From positions 84,902,639 to 84,966,638 of the forward strand of contig NC_135498.1 in the NCBI RefSeq assembly GCF_052857255.1: a DNA stretch of 64,000 bases, given 5' to 3'. The DNA is from Amblyomma americanum (Eukaryota > Arthropoda > Arachnida > Ixodida > Ixodidae). The notes under the pieces are model-generated. The model had not been told where the DNA came from and did no database searches. It worked only from the letters and a program-made list of their open reading frames with translations. Below are positions 11,559 through 22,343 of the stretch, piece after piece (position 1 is the first letter of the stretch; every line of letters starts with the position of its first letter). The position numbers were made by a program, and so were the translations under genes.

Positions 11559-11840
11559 TTAAATGGATTGTTTGAATGATGATGGACGGGAGTGAAGTAC
11601 GACTTCGTTGGACAAGTCACTCCAGTCCTTTGCAGTGCGGTTAAAAAAATTTGACAGATGAACAGTAGTCCGGGCAGGGGGAGGGTAAACGGCCTTCTGG
11701 TGGTTCGTGCGGCTTGACATGCTGAGGGCAGGGCGGATAATAAACTTCATCATGGGGCGACAGTAAAATTTATGAAAAAGGCATAGACTTCCAACAGTAG
11801 GGCGGTCTGCTAAGTTTGAAAGATGAGCATTATGAGACAT
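11559..11840 (-). pseudogene. 3' tail of a LINE reverse transcriptase ORF
   Basis: The reverse strand encodes LADRPTVGSLCLFHKFYC, SSRTNHQKAV and a C-terminal FFNRTAKDWSDL, the standard C-terminal end of CR1/L2-type LINE ORF2 proteins (RR..L.LFHK, SRxxH, FFxRxxxxWNxL). Only this tail is present, as expected of 5' truncation on insertion. It lies inside the former intron of pseudogene B: sequence like the copy A intron resumes at about 11880. Confidence 0.75.
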
Positions 11841-11879
11841 CTGTGCATTCTTCAGGCTGACATTTATTCAACTTGAGAA

Positions 11880-12904
11880 TAATATACAGCAGTTCGTATA
11901 GGATAAAGTAGCGCAAGGACAGCAGATTATGCTTTTCAGTTTTAATTAGAATTTAGATTGCGCCTACATGGGAAACAAATGTTGTAAGTAATGTTACGTT
12001 TCGCGTGGTTAGCGCTCGCCAGCTTCGACTTCATCATGCGAGCAGGAGCGCTCTCGTTGCGGGGGCCGCCACCCATCGCGAACGCGGAGTTTGCGTGAAA
12101 CGTAGTGGCGAGAGAAGCAGAAAAAAATACGAAAAAAAAGAACGGCTTGAGTATGTTTCATGATACCGGTCCAGTTCAGGTCGCCGAGCCAGTGAAGGCC
12201 ATTGGGCAGGCGAAATAGTTTAGGTGGGCGAGCCTGGCTTCTTTGCAATCCCATAGGCTTGCCACGAAATATATGTGCAGACGAAGAGCCAAAATTGGCA
12301 CTGTCTCAAAAGATAAACTGGTTGTGTCGGTATAGTGCCTGGTATCGTAAATACGGATTGTGCGGGCGATGTGCTCGATGGAGTCTAGCAAAAGGAGGAG
12401 ACTGCAAGCCAACGGGGGAAAGTGCAGCATCCATCCGCTCATCCGCTGGTGTACTCGACATATGGCGGCGAGGTTGACGCTGCCTGCCACGCGGTTGGAA
12501 CATGTGTATTAGCTGGATACGGTGTCGGAGACACAAAAACAAAGTCGCATGTTGTAGGGCTTGCCGCTTGCCGCTGCTCTCACGGGCGGTCAGGCACTGA
12601 TCGGTAGCGAGCAGCAGAGACGGAGGCGGGGTAAGCGACTGATGAGTCTTGGCTGCAGTGACGAGAGTGAGGACGCAGTGCTATCCACAGCGTAGTCAAT
12701 GCAGGCAGAGCAGGATTTGGGGACTGGAGGGTCACAGTTGTTCGTGAGAGAAGGCTCAGACGCCACCGGCTTAATCAAAACGGCAGTGGGGAAAGATAGC
12801 GCAGAGACAAGCGCAGAAATGGCCGCAAGGATATATTACTGTTTTGCACACGATTTTTCCTTTCTTGGTAGGAAAGCTCTACTTCACGGCGAAAGGCAGG
12901 TCGT
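11880..12904. other. Intron relic of copy B, then unrecognised sequence
   Basis: 11880-11935 matches the start of the copy A intron (ttcg-ataggataaagtagcg ... gacagcagattat). After about 12000 the sequence becomes G/C-rich with purine-rich direct motifs. Overlapping frames of 60-104 codons on both strands show no recognisable domain and I call no gene. Confidence 0.4.
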
Positions 12905-13021
12905 CACCGAAGCTTTGACCTCGAATAAATAATTGAGATAAATATTACCGCGATTGGGATTCGAAACACCTGCGGCGCGAACAGATCATATTCGCTCACC
13001 ACTGCACGACACCACTGTGCT
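12905..13021 (-). mobile_element. SINE head interrupted by Gypsy element 1
   Basis: Reverse-strand reading gives a tRNA-like segment (gtcgtgcagtggtgagcg, then gtttcgaatccca) followed by atcgcggtaatatttatctc. The closest relative in the window is 17262-17352. The SINE is cut at 13021 by the LTR of Gypsy element 1, so it is older than that insertion. Confidence 0.55.
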
Positions 13022-13193
13022 TGCAGCACCCTCTCTTGGGCGGCGCCGACAACCCGGCTAGCGTGCGCCACCCTGCGAAGAGAATTAAGACGGCACCTGG
13101 TCGTGGCTCGTGCAGCCACGGCTTGCAGTTCTGTTCTGGTGTCGGCTGGTAGCAGTGTTCTCGTTTCCTTCGCTCCTGAGGCGTTAAGCCTAC
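13022..13193 (+). repeat. 5' LTR of Gypsy element 1
   Basis: A 172-bp repeat nearly identical to 16064-16235; starts TGCAGCACCC and ends GTTAAGCCTAC. It contains gagaattaagacgg where the 3' LTR has gagaataaagacgg, so the polyadenylation-like AATAAA is intact only in the 3' copy. Confidence 0.93.
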
Positions 13194-13212
13194 ATTGGTG
13201 ACCAAGGACGAG
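13194..13212 (+). promoter_or_regulatory. Putative primer-binding site of Gypsy element 1
   Basis: The sequence attggtgaccaaggacg begins directly after the 5' LTR, the position of the tRNA primer-binding site, and TTGGTGAC is a common Gypsy PBS start. The primer tRNA cannot be named from the sequence alone. Confidence 0.55.
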
Positions 13213-13214
13213 CA

Positions 13215-14021
13215 ATGACCGATCCCGCAACATCCACGCAGCAGGATTCGCGTCCGCAGGACGTCTCGTCGCTGCAGTTTCGCCTTCCTCCTTTCTGGCC
13301 CCAGAACCCGCAAGTTTGGTTCCACCAGCTAGAGGCGCAATTTTGCCTAGCCCGCATCACGTCGGAGACGACGCGCTACTATCATGTTGCCTCACGCCTG
13401 CCTCCTGACGTTGCCGGTGAGCTCTCCGACGTTCTCTCCGCCCCCATGGGTGCTACACCATATCAGCCCCTGAAAACCAAGGTGCTGGAGAGATTTATGC
13501 CGTCGGACCGCACCCGCCTCCAGCAGCTCCTTACCGGGGAAGACCTTGGCGACCGGCGCCCCTCCCAGCTTCTGCGCCGCATGCAACAGCTTCTCGGGGA
13601 GCGCGACATCCCCAACCACTCAGCGTTGCTTCGAGAGCTTTTCCTCCAACGCCTTCCCCAGCCCATCCGCCTAGTCCTTGCGGCGGCCGGTGACGTCACC
13701 CTCGACCGCCTGGCTGAGCTCGCAGATAACGTTCATGAGGCCACCTCCCCGTCCGTCACTGCTGTTTTGCCGCCAAGAGACCCAGCTATTTCGCGCCTTG
13801 AGGCCCGTCTCGAGGAGCTTGCCGCCTCAGTCGCCGCACTCCGGAGCCGACCTCTGGAGACCCGTCCGTCTCGTCTTGATCATCGCGCTCTTTCGCGCTC
13901 ACTTCAAGCTCGGAGTCCCAGCCCTACATCTCTCTGCTGGCACCACAGGCGTTTTCGCCACCGGGCCACGAAGTGTACACCGCCCTGTTCGTGGCCGGGA
14001 AACGCCCGCCGGGATCACTAA
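13215..14021 (+). CDS. Gag polyprotein of Gypsy element 1
   Basis: A 268-codon frame starting two codons after the PBS. It encodes the retrotransposon capsid: the segment [19 protein letters not shown] at about residues 25-43 and [11 protein letters not shown] near 140 are hallmark Gypsy gag positions. A variant zinc knuckle, C-x2-H-x4-H-x4-C ([14 protein letters not shown]), lies at about 241-254; the second position is His instead of the usual Cys. Pol begins in the minus-one frame and overlaps the last 49 bp, which would fit minus-one frameshifting in the parent element. Capsid assembly occurs in the cytoplasm. Confidence 0.85.
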   Translation: MTDPATSTQQDSRPQDVSSLQFRLPPFWPQNPQVWFHQLEAQFCLARITSETTRYYHVASRLPPDVAGELSDVLSAPMGATPYQPLKTKVLERFMPSDRTRLQQLLTGEDLGDRRPSQLLRRMQQLLGERDIPNHSALLRELFLQRLPQPIRLVLAAAGDVTLDRLAELADNVHEATSPSVTAVLPPRDPAISRLEARLEELAASVAALRSRPLETRPSRLDHRALSRSLQARSPSPTSLCWHHRRFRHRATKCTPPCSWPGNARRDH

Positions 14022-15259
14022 CGGCGGCGTGTGGTTCCCCCAGTCATTCGAGCCGCCTGTTCATGGTCACTGAGAAGTTCTCCGGCACCCGGTTTCTTAT
14101 CGACACAGGCGCAGAAATCAGCGTGGTTCCACCGACTAAGGCAGATCGTTCCAAACCATCAGAACTGTCGCTCTGTGCTGCCAACGCCTCGTCTATACCC
14201 ATGTATGGGCTACGATCTCTCACTCTCGACTTCGGCCTGCGCCGCACTTTTCGATTGGTCTTCTTCATCGCAGACGTGGTTCGCCCGATCATCGGCTCAG
14301 ACTTCCTCTCCTACTTCGACTTAGACGTCAGCGTGCGGCATCGTCGCCTTACCGACAGTCTGACTCATCTCTCCATCTCGGGAGTCTCGTCCGACGTTGC
14401 TCTCATGGGCATTCGCACGCTGATACCTTCCTCTCAGTTCAAAAAAGTGTTGGCGGATTTCCCGGAGCTCACTAAGCCATACAACCTCACTCAGGCGCCT
14501 AAACATACTGTGACACACCACATCGTCACCCGGGGTCCACCCGCAGCTGCTCGACCGCGCCGCTTGTTTGGAGACCGTCTAGCTATCTCCAGACGTCAGT
14601 TTGACCACATGCTGGAGCTCGGCATTATACGCCCGTCGTTCAGCGCGTGGGCGTCTCCGCTGCATCTAGTGCCCAAGCGTAATCCCGGTGACTGGCGTCC
14701 CTGCGGCGACTATCGGGCGTTGAATGCCAACATTGTCCACGACAGCTATCCGCTGCCCCACATCCAGGACTTTACATCGCACCTCGCCGGCTGCGCCATT
14801 TTTAGCAAATTTGACCTGGTTAAGGCGTATCACCAAATTTCCATTGAACCCGAGGACATACCTAAGACCGCCATCACGACGCCCTTTGGTTTGTGTGAGT
14901 ACGTCCGGATGCCTTTTGGACTACGCAATTCAGCTCAAACCTTCCAGCGGTTCATGGCTGAGGTCACGCGGGGCCTACCGAGTGTATTCGCGTACCTTGA
15001 CGATGTCCTCATCGCCAGCCCTACACCTCATGATCATGAGCAAGACCTACGTGCTTTGTTCAAGCGTCTACAGCACTACGGCCTCGTTGTGAATGCCTCC
15101 AAGTGTGTTTTCGGTGCCTACACTGTCAGTCGACCAAGATCTGTCGACATACCCAGACACCTTCCAAAGCCTTTCTACCCCATGGCCGTCGTTTCGACCA
15201 TGTTCATCTCGACATCGTGGGCCCTCTACCCATCTCTCGAGGCTACCGCTATATCTTGA
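13973..15259 (+). pseudogene. Pol of Gypsy element 1: protease and reverse transcriptase, truncated
   Basis: The frame contains a retropepsin active site ([13 protein letters not shown], around 14095-14133), RT fingers and palm with [33 protein letters not shown] and the catalytic YLDD (about 14992-15003), then NASKCVFGA. At about 15118 the frame runs into integrase DNA read out of frame and ends at 15259. RNase H and the RT connection are absent. In an intact element this polyprotein would mature into protease, RT-RNase H and integrase. Confidence 0.9.
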
Positions 15260-16068
15260 CCATAGTCGACCGCTTCACTCGCTGGCCGGAGGCAGTCCCC
15301 ATTCCTGACATCACCGCAGAGACTGTTTCGCGCGCCTTCATTTCTGCGTGGGTATCTCGAGTTGGTTGTCCTGGCACTGTGACAACCGACCGTGGACGCC
15401 AGTTTGAGTCCTCCCTGTTTGCTTCCCTTAATAATATTCTCGGCGCCAGGCATTGCCATACCACGGCATATCACCCGTGTGCTAACGGCATGGTGGAACG
15501 CCTTCACCGCCAATTGAAGGCCGCCCTCGCTGCCCGCCTCCATTGCGCCTCATGGGTCGACTCCTTGCCCCTTGTGCTGCTTGGTCTAAGGGCCGTCATC
15601 CGAGAAGACTTACAGAGCTCAGCTGCAGAGCTCGTATATGGAAGTGCTTTGCGTCTTCCAGGCGACTTCTTTACATCCCAGCAGCTTCCAGCCCAGCCCC
15701 AAGAATTCCTCCAACGCCTTCTGGACTGCGTTAAAGACCTCCGGCCTACTCCCCCACGTCCGTCCCGCCACCATACTATTTTCGTACACCCCGACCTGGC
15801 CACTTCGACCCACGTTATTGTGCGCCGCGACGCTGTCCGAGCTCCACTCACACCGGCTTACGACGAACCATTCCGCGTTCGCCGCACCCCGAAAACCGCC
15901 ACCATCCTCCAAAACGGCCGCGAAGGGACCGTCAGTCTAGACCGCCTTAAACCGGCTTACATGGAGACCGCCCTGGAACGACTCCCAGCGCCGCCTGACC
16001 TAGTGCTCGAGTGCCATCGCCGGCCCTCCGTCCGTTTCGACTTGCAGTCTAGGCGGGGGGCCCTGTAG
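15119..16068 (+). pseudogene. Integrase of Gypsy element 1, N-terminally truncated
   Basis: Read from about 15119 in the frame of the 15103 ATG, the protein begins within the zinc finger (LHCQSTK, the CxxC half) and continues with the catalytic core: DIVGPLP (first Asp), TTDRGRQFES (second Asp) and GMVERLHRQLK (Glu), then the C-terminal HVIVRRDAVRAPLTPAYDEP segment typical of Gypsy integrases. The HH half of the zinc finger was lost with the deletion. The frame ends at 16068, four bases into the 3' LTR. Confidence 0.9.
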
Positions 16069-16235
16069 CACCCTCTCTTGGGCGGCGCCGACAAGCCGGC
16101 TAGCGCGCGTCACCCTGCGAAGAGAATAAAGACGGCACCTGGTCGTGGCTCGTGCAGCCACGGCTGGCAGTTCTGTTCTGGTGTCGGTTCGTAGCAGTGT
16201 TCTCGTTTCCTTCGCTCCTGAGGCGTTAAGCCTAC
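16064..16235 (+). repeat. 3' LTR of Gypsy element 1
   Basis: Pairs with 13022-13193. It is preceded by a G-rich tract (aggcggggggccc) in the polypurine-tract position. Carries AATAAA at 16125-16130. Confidence 0.93.
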
Positions 16236-17261
16236 GCGCTAATTCCGCAGCCGACCGCGCCTCGTTTTATACTTCAAAGCAATCTCGCACTGTGAATTGC
16301 CCATCGTCGCCTTCATTACTTCCATTTGCACCCGCTAACAAATCACATCAGCTTAACAGGAGTCCAATATCGTCGCCAGACGCGTCGACGACTCAGCAAA
16401 CCAAAACCATGAGCCAATCAGCCTGGACACACGTCTTCGAACGTCTACTCTACTTATCTACGTTAAAACCTCAGCATTTTTCTCGTCTAACTCCCAGATG
16501 TCGCCTATTCTTTGCCAACGCGCCATTGTCCACGCCCTCTTACATTTGTCGCGCCGCTCCCCAACTCAGTTAGGTCCACGTGCCACCTTTATACGCGTTG
16601 CTACAAAATATGATCAGCAGCCACGTGTGTCACTCCTAGGAAAACGCAGGAGGCAGAAAAGATGAGGAAGGGACAGTCGTTTTTCTCATCTTGTCGTTCG
16701 AAGTAAATTTTGTTTTTTCGCACAGTTTCATTGTGCACCAAGCCTGCCTGTCTTTACTTCTAATCGTACGCCTCTAGCGATCGAAAGATGACCGCCAGAT
16801 CTGCGAGGGTTGCAATTGAAAAACAGGAATACAGGAAACAACAGGCAGGCCCCTCCGAACAGACAACTTCCGCAATGGTTTTCAATCATTTGCTTCTTAC
16901 GCAGGAGCAATTAGGGTCGTTGAACGTGAAGCAGGTGTAGCGCCATCTTCAACCAACCGAATGCACGAAGCCGTATAAATGAAAACCGGCTCTTGGGAAC
17001 CGCCCTCCGGTTTTCAGCTGAACTACCGAATTCAGGACCGCAACCTCTAATTGCTGCAGATTTGGGGGCTGAGAAAGACATTACAGGAATGCGTGCTTCT
17101 GTTTAAGGGCTGAAATCACATGAATGCTTCGTAACTTCTTGAGTAATATCATGTTTTCTTCTCAGAATTTTCAAATGAACATGCCATTTTTGAGCGCAGC
17201 TCTTATGCGGCCGATAGCGGGTTGAGATCAGTAGGCGACGTCGGTGCAACCTACCCAAACC
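16236..17261. other. No gene recognised
   Basis: After the Gypsy insertion, a pyrimidine-rich stretch to about 16580 and then A/T-rich DNA. No domain is visible in the short frames on either strand, and no match to the duplicated blocks is evident. Confidence 0.35.
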
Positions 17262-17352
17262 ATCAAGAAATAACTAAATGAATATTGACATTGCCGCGAG
17301 TGGGATTCGAACCCGCGAGGACCCGAACTGAACACCTTCGCTGGCCACTAAG
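17262..17352 (-). mobile_element. SINE head fragment at the edge of a duplicated block
   Basis: Reverse-strand reading contains ctcgcgggttcgaatcccac, a perfect tRNA B box/T-arm like motif, followed by tcgcggcaatgtcaatattc and a ttagttatttc tail, related to 12905-13021. It ends exactly where similarity to 52932 onward starts, so it marks the boundary of that duplication. Confidence 0.6.
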
Positions 17353-18580
17353 TAAGTACTTCGGCTGCAATTTAGTTAAATATTGATACGACGTTGTGAA
17401 AATGGCGTGAAAAACAGACGAGCAGATTAACGTGGAACTGAAAGAAAGTCGGTATTGGGCTGACTAGCGACCATAAATGAACTGAAGAATCCGGCGTCGG
17501 CGATAGGAATAAACGGGCTTGGCAGTCATCGAAGAAGAGGAACCTTCGAGATAAGGCGCTAATACCAACTGCTTCAAACCAGAATAATGTAGAAATAGTA
17601 GCAGGTAGCTGCCATTTTTCGAGACAACGATCATTTATCTCGTGTAACAGAGTAATACACCACACACCGACGGTTCTGAACATGGACAAACAACTTCTCT
17701 ATCAAAATAGCATCCGCCAGATGCTTCAACGAAATATAAGGTCAAGAAAAGCACGGAAAAAGCAAAATAAATATTGAGAGCGCAAAAAATGAGAGCACAA
17801 AAATTAGAGTCCGCGGTGTCCAAACGGCCTCCACACTCATACCCGGTCCCCGGGATTGTACTCATTAAGGGCTGTGTTGTCAGATAGCACGCAGTAGCAT
17901 AGCCAAAATATACAAAAGTTGTTGCCCTGAAATAGCCAACCATGCATCAAGGCCGAGACAATTAGGAGCCAAAAAAATAGCCAACGTTGTTACAAAATTA
18001 CCGTCTCATCAGCCATTGGAAAGTGATACAAATATTTTTTTATTTGCAATTTAAACTCCAAACTCAGATAAACCAAACAGATTCAATGACACAGCAGAAA
18101 GTGAAGCATATCACAGATGCGTCAGCTGATATCCTTCAATAACATCGCTAATCGAACTTGACTGCGCTCTTCATTTTTTCCAAGATTATGCTTGGCTCAA
18201 AATTTCTGCAGCACCCATCATACCTCGTTGGTACAGCGTTGGTGGGGGCGCAGTCCCGCCAGGTGGCCAGAAATGCAGGACAACTGACGCTTCGCACCCT
18301 GCGGTCTCGCTCCTTTGTTCAGAGCATGTGTACGAACATGATGTGCAGAGTTTAGTATAAGTCTTCAAACCCAACCAGGCAGGCAAATCTGTCAGAATGT
18401 TTGGTTTTCAATGAGTAATTATGAACATGTAAATTGCAGATGCCGGACTTAAGCGAGTACCATGCGTTTCCGGTATCCGAGCTTGGCGATCAGTCGTAGA
18501 GCCATCCAGTGGGCACCCACTGAACCCCCCCCCCCCTCCTTTCTATGCATGGCGCAGGCCCGGCAGATGGCGCGCGTATC
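17353..18580 (+). repeat. Duplicated block SD1, first copy
   Basis: Matches 52932-54186 at roughly nine bases in ten over long stretches, with few indels (for example ggcgataggaataaacggg and catgcgtttccggtatccga in both). Overlapping reverse-strand frames of about 100 codons are open in both copies, but their amino acid differences are as many as neutral drift would give, so I do not call a gene. Confidence 0.85.
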
Positions 18581-18766
18581 TGGGCCTTCCCTGAATGCTG
18601 ATGATGCATCTAAATCAGCGGGTGCTCCACCACGAGGGAGCGCTATCGCGTTTCACTCTTAAGGCGGAGCTCAAGCGTTTCTAAATTTTATAGTTGTCAT
18701 GTATAGATGTAAAGAGAGCAAGCAAAACATAAAAAGATGCATCAACAGCTAAACGAGCGTAGTTCT

Positions 18767-18886
18767 CTCACCGAAAAACAGCGCGCTAACACGGGACACG
18801 AGAAACGAGACACGCAAACACCCAGCGCTGTGTGTGTGCGTGTCTCCTTTCTCGTGTCCCGTGTTAGCGCGCTGTTTTTCGGTGAG
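18767..18886. repeat. Near-perfect 49-bp inverted repeat (hairpin)
   Basis: Arms 18767-18815 and 18838-18886 pair over 49 bases with a single mismatch; the loop of 22 bases contains agcgct and a TG run. The left arm begins ctcaccgaaaaacagcgcgc. Such long, almost identical arms imply a young foldback element, gene conversion between the arms, or selection on the hairpin. It lies in unannotated DNA between block SD1 and gene copy C. Confidence 0.95.
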
Positions 18887-19834
18887 ATCATGTACCAAGA
18901 GGCCCGGCAAGTGTCCTTAATGAAGAACGTAGTGCACTTCTTGAAACATGTTTCTTTTACTATGCACAGAGATTTTCTGGGTGCATAAAGCCCAGAAATA
19001 GCCACAACGCCTAACCGTCTAAAAAGCAGCAAAAAAAAAATTCTTCAGTAGCCCAATCTGGCAACACTACTTCAGGGGACGGCTGAAGATTTGGAATACA
19101 GAATAGCCGGCGGAATACGCAAGGTGGGCCCAAGGTGTGTGAAAAGGTGACTCACACTCATCTGCTGTGGCTGGGCCGAACTAGCACTGATCCTAACTAC
19201 AGCCTGTATAACTCACCCTATAAGCGATTGCATATCAATTTATGCCGAAAAGATGCCAAGGACCTCAGGGGACTGACTCAAACCGGAAAACTCACTTCGC
19301 CAGGCTATAGTGCCGGCCGTAGCGAGAATGGTGCCCTATAAGAAAACGGTCCGTTGTCTGAGGCCCACTCCTTCTTTTCTTAATGGCTTGAGAGGGGTTC
19401 ATTCTATAGTGCTTCGGTTTCCCAGATTATGCCTCATATTGACTGAAAGTTCGCTCTACTTTTTTGTACGCGGAAGAAGGAATACTTTTGTGTCGCGGAT
19501 GGCATTTATTCACCTTGAGGGGCGATATAAGTTACCTCCTTTTTGTGGTACTTAAGCGCTTCCATCTATCGGCAGAAAAAGTTCAATAATGAGTTGTTTT
19601 GTATCTGGTGAGCAGTCTTAAAATCATCGAATATGTCTAAGCTAAATATCTTTAGACAAAAATTCCTGCTGCGGCTACGCATAAGACACACGAAGCAGAG
19701 TTGCAAACAACAGATTACTATTTTCTGCCAATCTGACAAAAATAAAATTCCGTAACTATGGCCAGCATACATAAAAAAAGCGTCTACATCTATTTATTTC
19801 CCCGTGGCCGATCGGGCGCCATTATGATAGCTGT
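18887..19834. other. No gene recognised
   Basis: About 950 bp between the hairpin and the duplicated copy C unit. No frame shows a recognisable domain, and no clear paralogue exists elsewhere in the window. Confidence 0.35.
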
Positions 19835-20234
19835 GCGATTGCCTTTGAAGCTCCAGAATGATTGTGCCGCTCCCTTCCAAGAGAATTTCTTAACGCACCT
19901 TCGAAGGTAGCGGAAATCTCCTCGACCTCACCGGTTTGCAACATGAGCAAGCCCTTTCCATTGTTAAGAGCACAAAAAGACTGTTGTGATAAAGGAAGTG
20001 GTCTCCAAAATGAGGTCAAAATTCCTACACTTACTTGAACATAGGATGGGTCAGCTGTCCCCAATACCTTTGGCATCTGGTTCCAGGGATCACTGGGAAA
20101 ATGCACACAATTGTCTTCTTATCTCCCTGATCTGCCATAGACCCCATGTTCTCCTTTCTGCACTGAAGGTAGAGCCTATTGGCGGTACAGCAATTTACTC
20201 TTGTGAAGGTGTGAATTTGGGCGTGTTCGTTTTC

Positions 20235-20395
20235 CACGAAAAAATCCACTCTTATCAGCAGCGACCCTTTCAAATTCATGTGAAAATCTCCAAGACTTGT
20301 GTCAGTTGAAGTGTTGAAACCGAGAGAGCAGCGTAGCACTTGCTAAAGGTTGTGTTCGTTTCGATATTTTCCACATCATTTCTCTGCCTTATATT
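20235..20395 (+). promoter_or_regulatory. Upstream region of gene copy C shared with copies A and D
   Basis: Contains gcagcgaccctttc, agcacttgctaaaggttgtgtt and atttctctgcctt, which match cagcaaccctttc, agctgttgctaaaggttgtgtt and atttcgctgccttt before copy D. Probable 5' UTR and promoter; the transcription start is not determined. Confidence 0.35.
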
Positions 20396-22073
20396 ATGGA
20401 GATGAACGTGAAGCGCATTTTGGACGAAGCCAGGGAGAAAATGTTCGATATTCACATGAGCCGCAGAGACCACGGCCTCCAGAAACACCTGATGCTGTCT
20501 CGCCTCCTTCAAGAGTAGTCGTGGATCAACACTAGCGATTCAGAAGAGGAAGGAGATGGCAAAGAAAAGGGCGGTCGAAAAGGCACTCACAAGAAATACG
20601 GAAAACGCATCAGGTCCAACAAGAAACGCAAGATTGCCAATGGACTGCGAGAGGAATTTAAATGTAAGTAATAAATTTATAAGCTCTTGATTGCCGTTGA
20701 CTACTTCAGGCATAACACCGTAGCCCAAGAACCCAAATATCTTATTTCTAGTATTTATTAAAATTTTGGTCGCGATGTGTTCAGAGACTGATGTGTAAAG
20801 TAACACTGTGTTGATGCTTAATAATATGCCGAGTGCATGGATCACGAAACACTTGCATAGTGGCACCAATATTTTCATTTTATTTCAACATTAGCATTTA
20901 TGAACCTGTTTTGTTTGTCGCAGATCGTTTTTTGGGCAATTAATATATTGTGCTGCGTTCTCTGTGTGCATACATGGCTTGCAGTTCAGCTCAGTTGTTG
21001 CTATGCTCTGTGCATGTTAAGGTTTTAATGCTGCCGTCCGACTCTGGCAGCGCTACATTGCGTGGAGGCGTTTTCGGATGCAGGGAACTAAAGACGCAGT
21101 ATTATACAGAGTGCAAATTTTCTAAAATTTTGTTTCAAACAAAGAGTTTGTTGCTAACAACAATTTCGTCGGTGACATGCCGCAGTAGCTTACCTGTGTA
21201 TGTTTATCCTTGCTGAGTTTGGCCGCTCCCGCTGACTTGCCCGTCGGGTTCTCTAAATATGTTAATTTTGAACTAACTCTAGTCACAAATTCCACATGTA
21301 ATTTGTTTTTTTGCCGTATAACTCAGCTTGGCTTCATACAAATGTTCATGCGCCAACTTATCAGTTCTCATAATCTCCCATTCCCACGTCTGTAACTTGT
21401 GCGCTTCAGTTCTAAGCGATCGGCGCTTGACTGTTGTGCCTATGGCGGAACCACTTGCCACAGGTGGAACACTGCGCTTCTACCAGCTAAACTGAACAGA
21501 GCGGTTCGTGTTGAGGACGCCTTCTGCGGATACCGTATTTGCAACGCAGCAAGCTGAAACGTCTTTATTTTCACTATAACATCACTTCTTCAAACCCTTG
21601 ACAATCAGTGGTATCGTCAGCAGAACTCCCTGCCAATATGTTTTGTAATAGCTGTTGTCATTATAGACCAAACGAGGTACGCAGAAAAGAGGCGTTGGTT
21701 CTATGGATTGTCTCTTCTTCCATTAGTTTTATGAACACGTATTGTCGCTTGGCTTCATTCTGCAGTTAAACTTCATTTGGTTTTAACCTGTTTATTCATC
21801 TTTGTAGATGAGCCTCGGCCTTCCAAGAAGCTCAAGCTAAACCAGACATCCGGAGGCGGCGAGGAGGCCGGCCCATCGAAAATGTGGAAATGCGAAGCAG
21901 GCCCAGATCCTCTCAAAATAAAGCGGACAAGGGTTGGCTTGCCGAATGGAGAGAAAGAGAAGCAACAACGTCCCGACGAAGAGGAGCCCATGGACTTTCG
22001 CTGGCTGTTCGACGACATCTCCAATTTGCCGGATGGCGACACAGTTCCGGATTCGAATCTGTTGTTTCTGTAG
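20396..22073 (+). pseudogene. Gene family copy C (join 20396-20663, 21808-22073) with premature stop
   Basis: Exon 1 (20396-20663) and exon 2 (21808-22073) have good splice sites (aat-gtaagt; tctttgtag) and a phase-1 intron as in copies A and D. The N-terminal core (KRILDEAREKM, SRRDHGLQKHLMLSRLLQE) is complete, but a TAG at 20516-20518 replaces the tryptophan codon present in copy A, so translation would stop after 40 residues. Past the stop the frame stays open: an acidic SDSEEEGDGKE, a basic SNKKRKIANGLREEFK, then EEAGPS and the acidic-aromatic PDEEEPMDFRWLFDDI. A second early stop at 22071 removes the last seven codons seen in copy D. Function, if any, is limited to a short N-terminal peptide or readthrough. 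Confidence 0.7.
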
Positions 22074-22337
22074 GAGGCCCAGGGGGCCTAGACCAACGAA
22101 AACCATATGATTACATCTTAGCGCTAGTTAATGGGGCAATGCGCATAACTAGCATTTCAATTCAAGCCATGTTGCAAGACAAATGGTAGAACGGACAGCC
22201 TTTAAGTTCTGTTACTCTCTCTTCACTTCTTTCATTGTGTCGTTACTTTTCTATGCGCAGCTAATTGTTTAGGAGCTATCAATTAAGCTCACAACAGATC
22301 TGACGTTTCAATTTTACGTCAATTTTTTTATGCCTTT

Positions 22338-22343
22338 TTCAAT
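22338..22343 (+). terminator. Polyadenylation signal of gene copy C unit
   Basis: AATAAA within tttcaataaatatactcg about 265 bp after the stop; the paralogous site in copy D (tttaataaaaatgctcg, about 43949) is conserved, which supports its use as a cleavage/polyadenylation signal. Confidence 0.5.

Larger units (their letters stand above)
13022..16235 (+). mobile_element. Gypsy element 1, LTR retrotransposon with internal deletion
   Basis: Bounded by 172-bp LTRs (13022-13193 and 16064-16235) that start tg(c/t)agcaccctctcttggg and differ at about eight positions by eye. The flanking pentamers gtgct (13017-13021) and gcgct (16236-16240) look like a slightly diverged target duplication. Inside are gag (13215), protease and reverse transcriptase (13973-15118) and integrase (15103-16068). 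RNase H, the RT connection domain and the first half of the integrase zinc finger are missing, so the 3.2-kb copy cannot move by itself. Confidence 0.93.

Noticed and set aside
17372..17943. Reverse-strand frames of about 100 codons open in both copies of block SD1 (17372-17943 and 52954-53546)
   Set aside because: The two 105-codon proteins differ at roughly 29 positions while the DNA differs at about one base in ten, as expected for neutral drift; overlapping frames are also open. No domain is visible.
18767..18886. Hairpin as part of a CRISPR array or bacterial terminator
   Set aside because: There is a single inverted repeat with no direct repeats or spacers, and the surrounding DNA is clearly eukaryotic.
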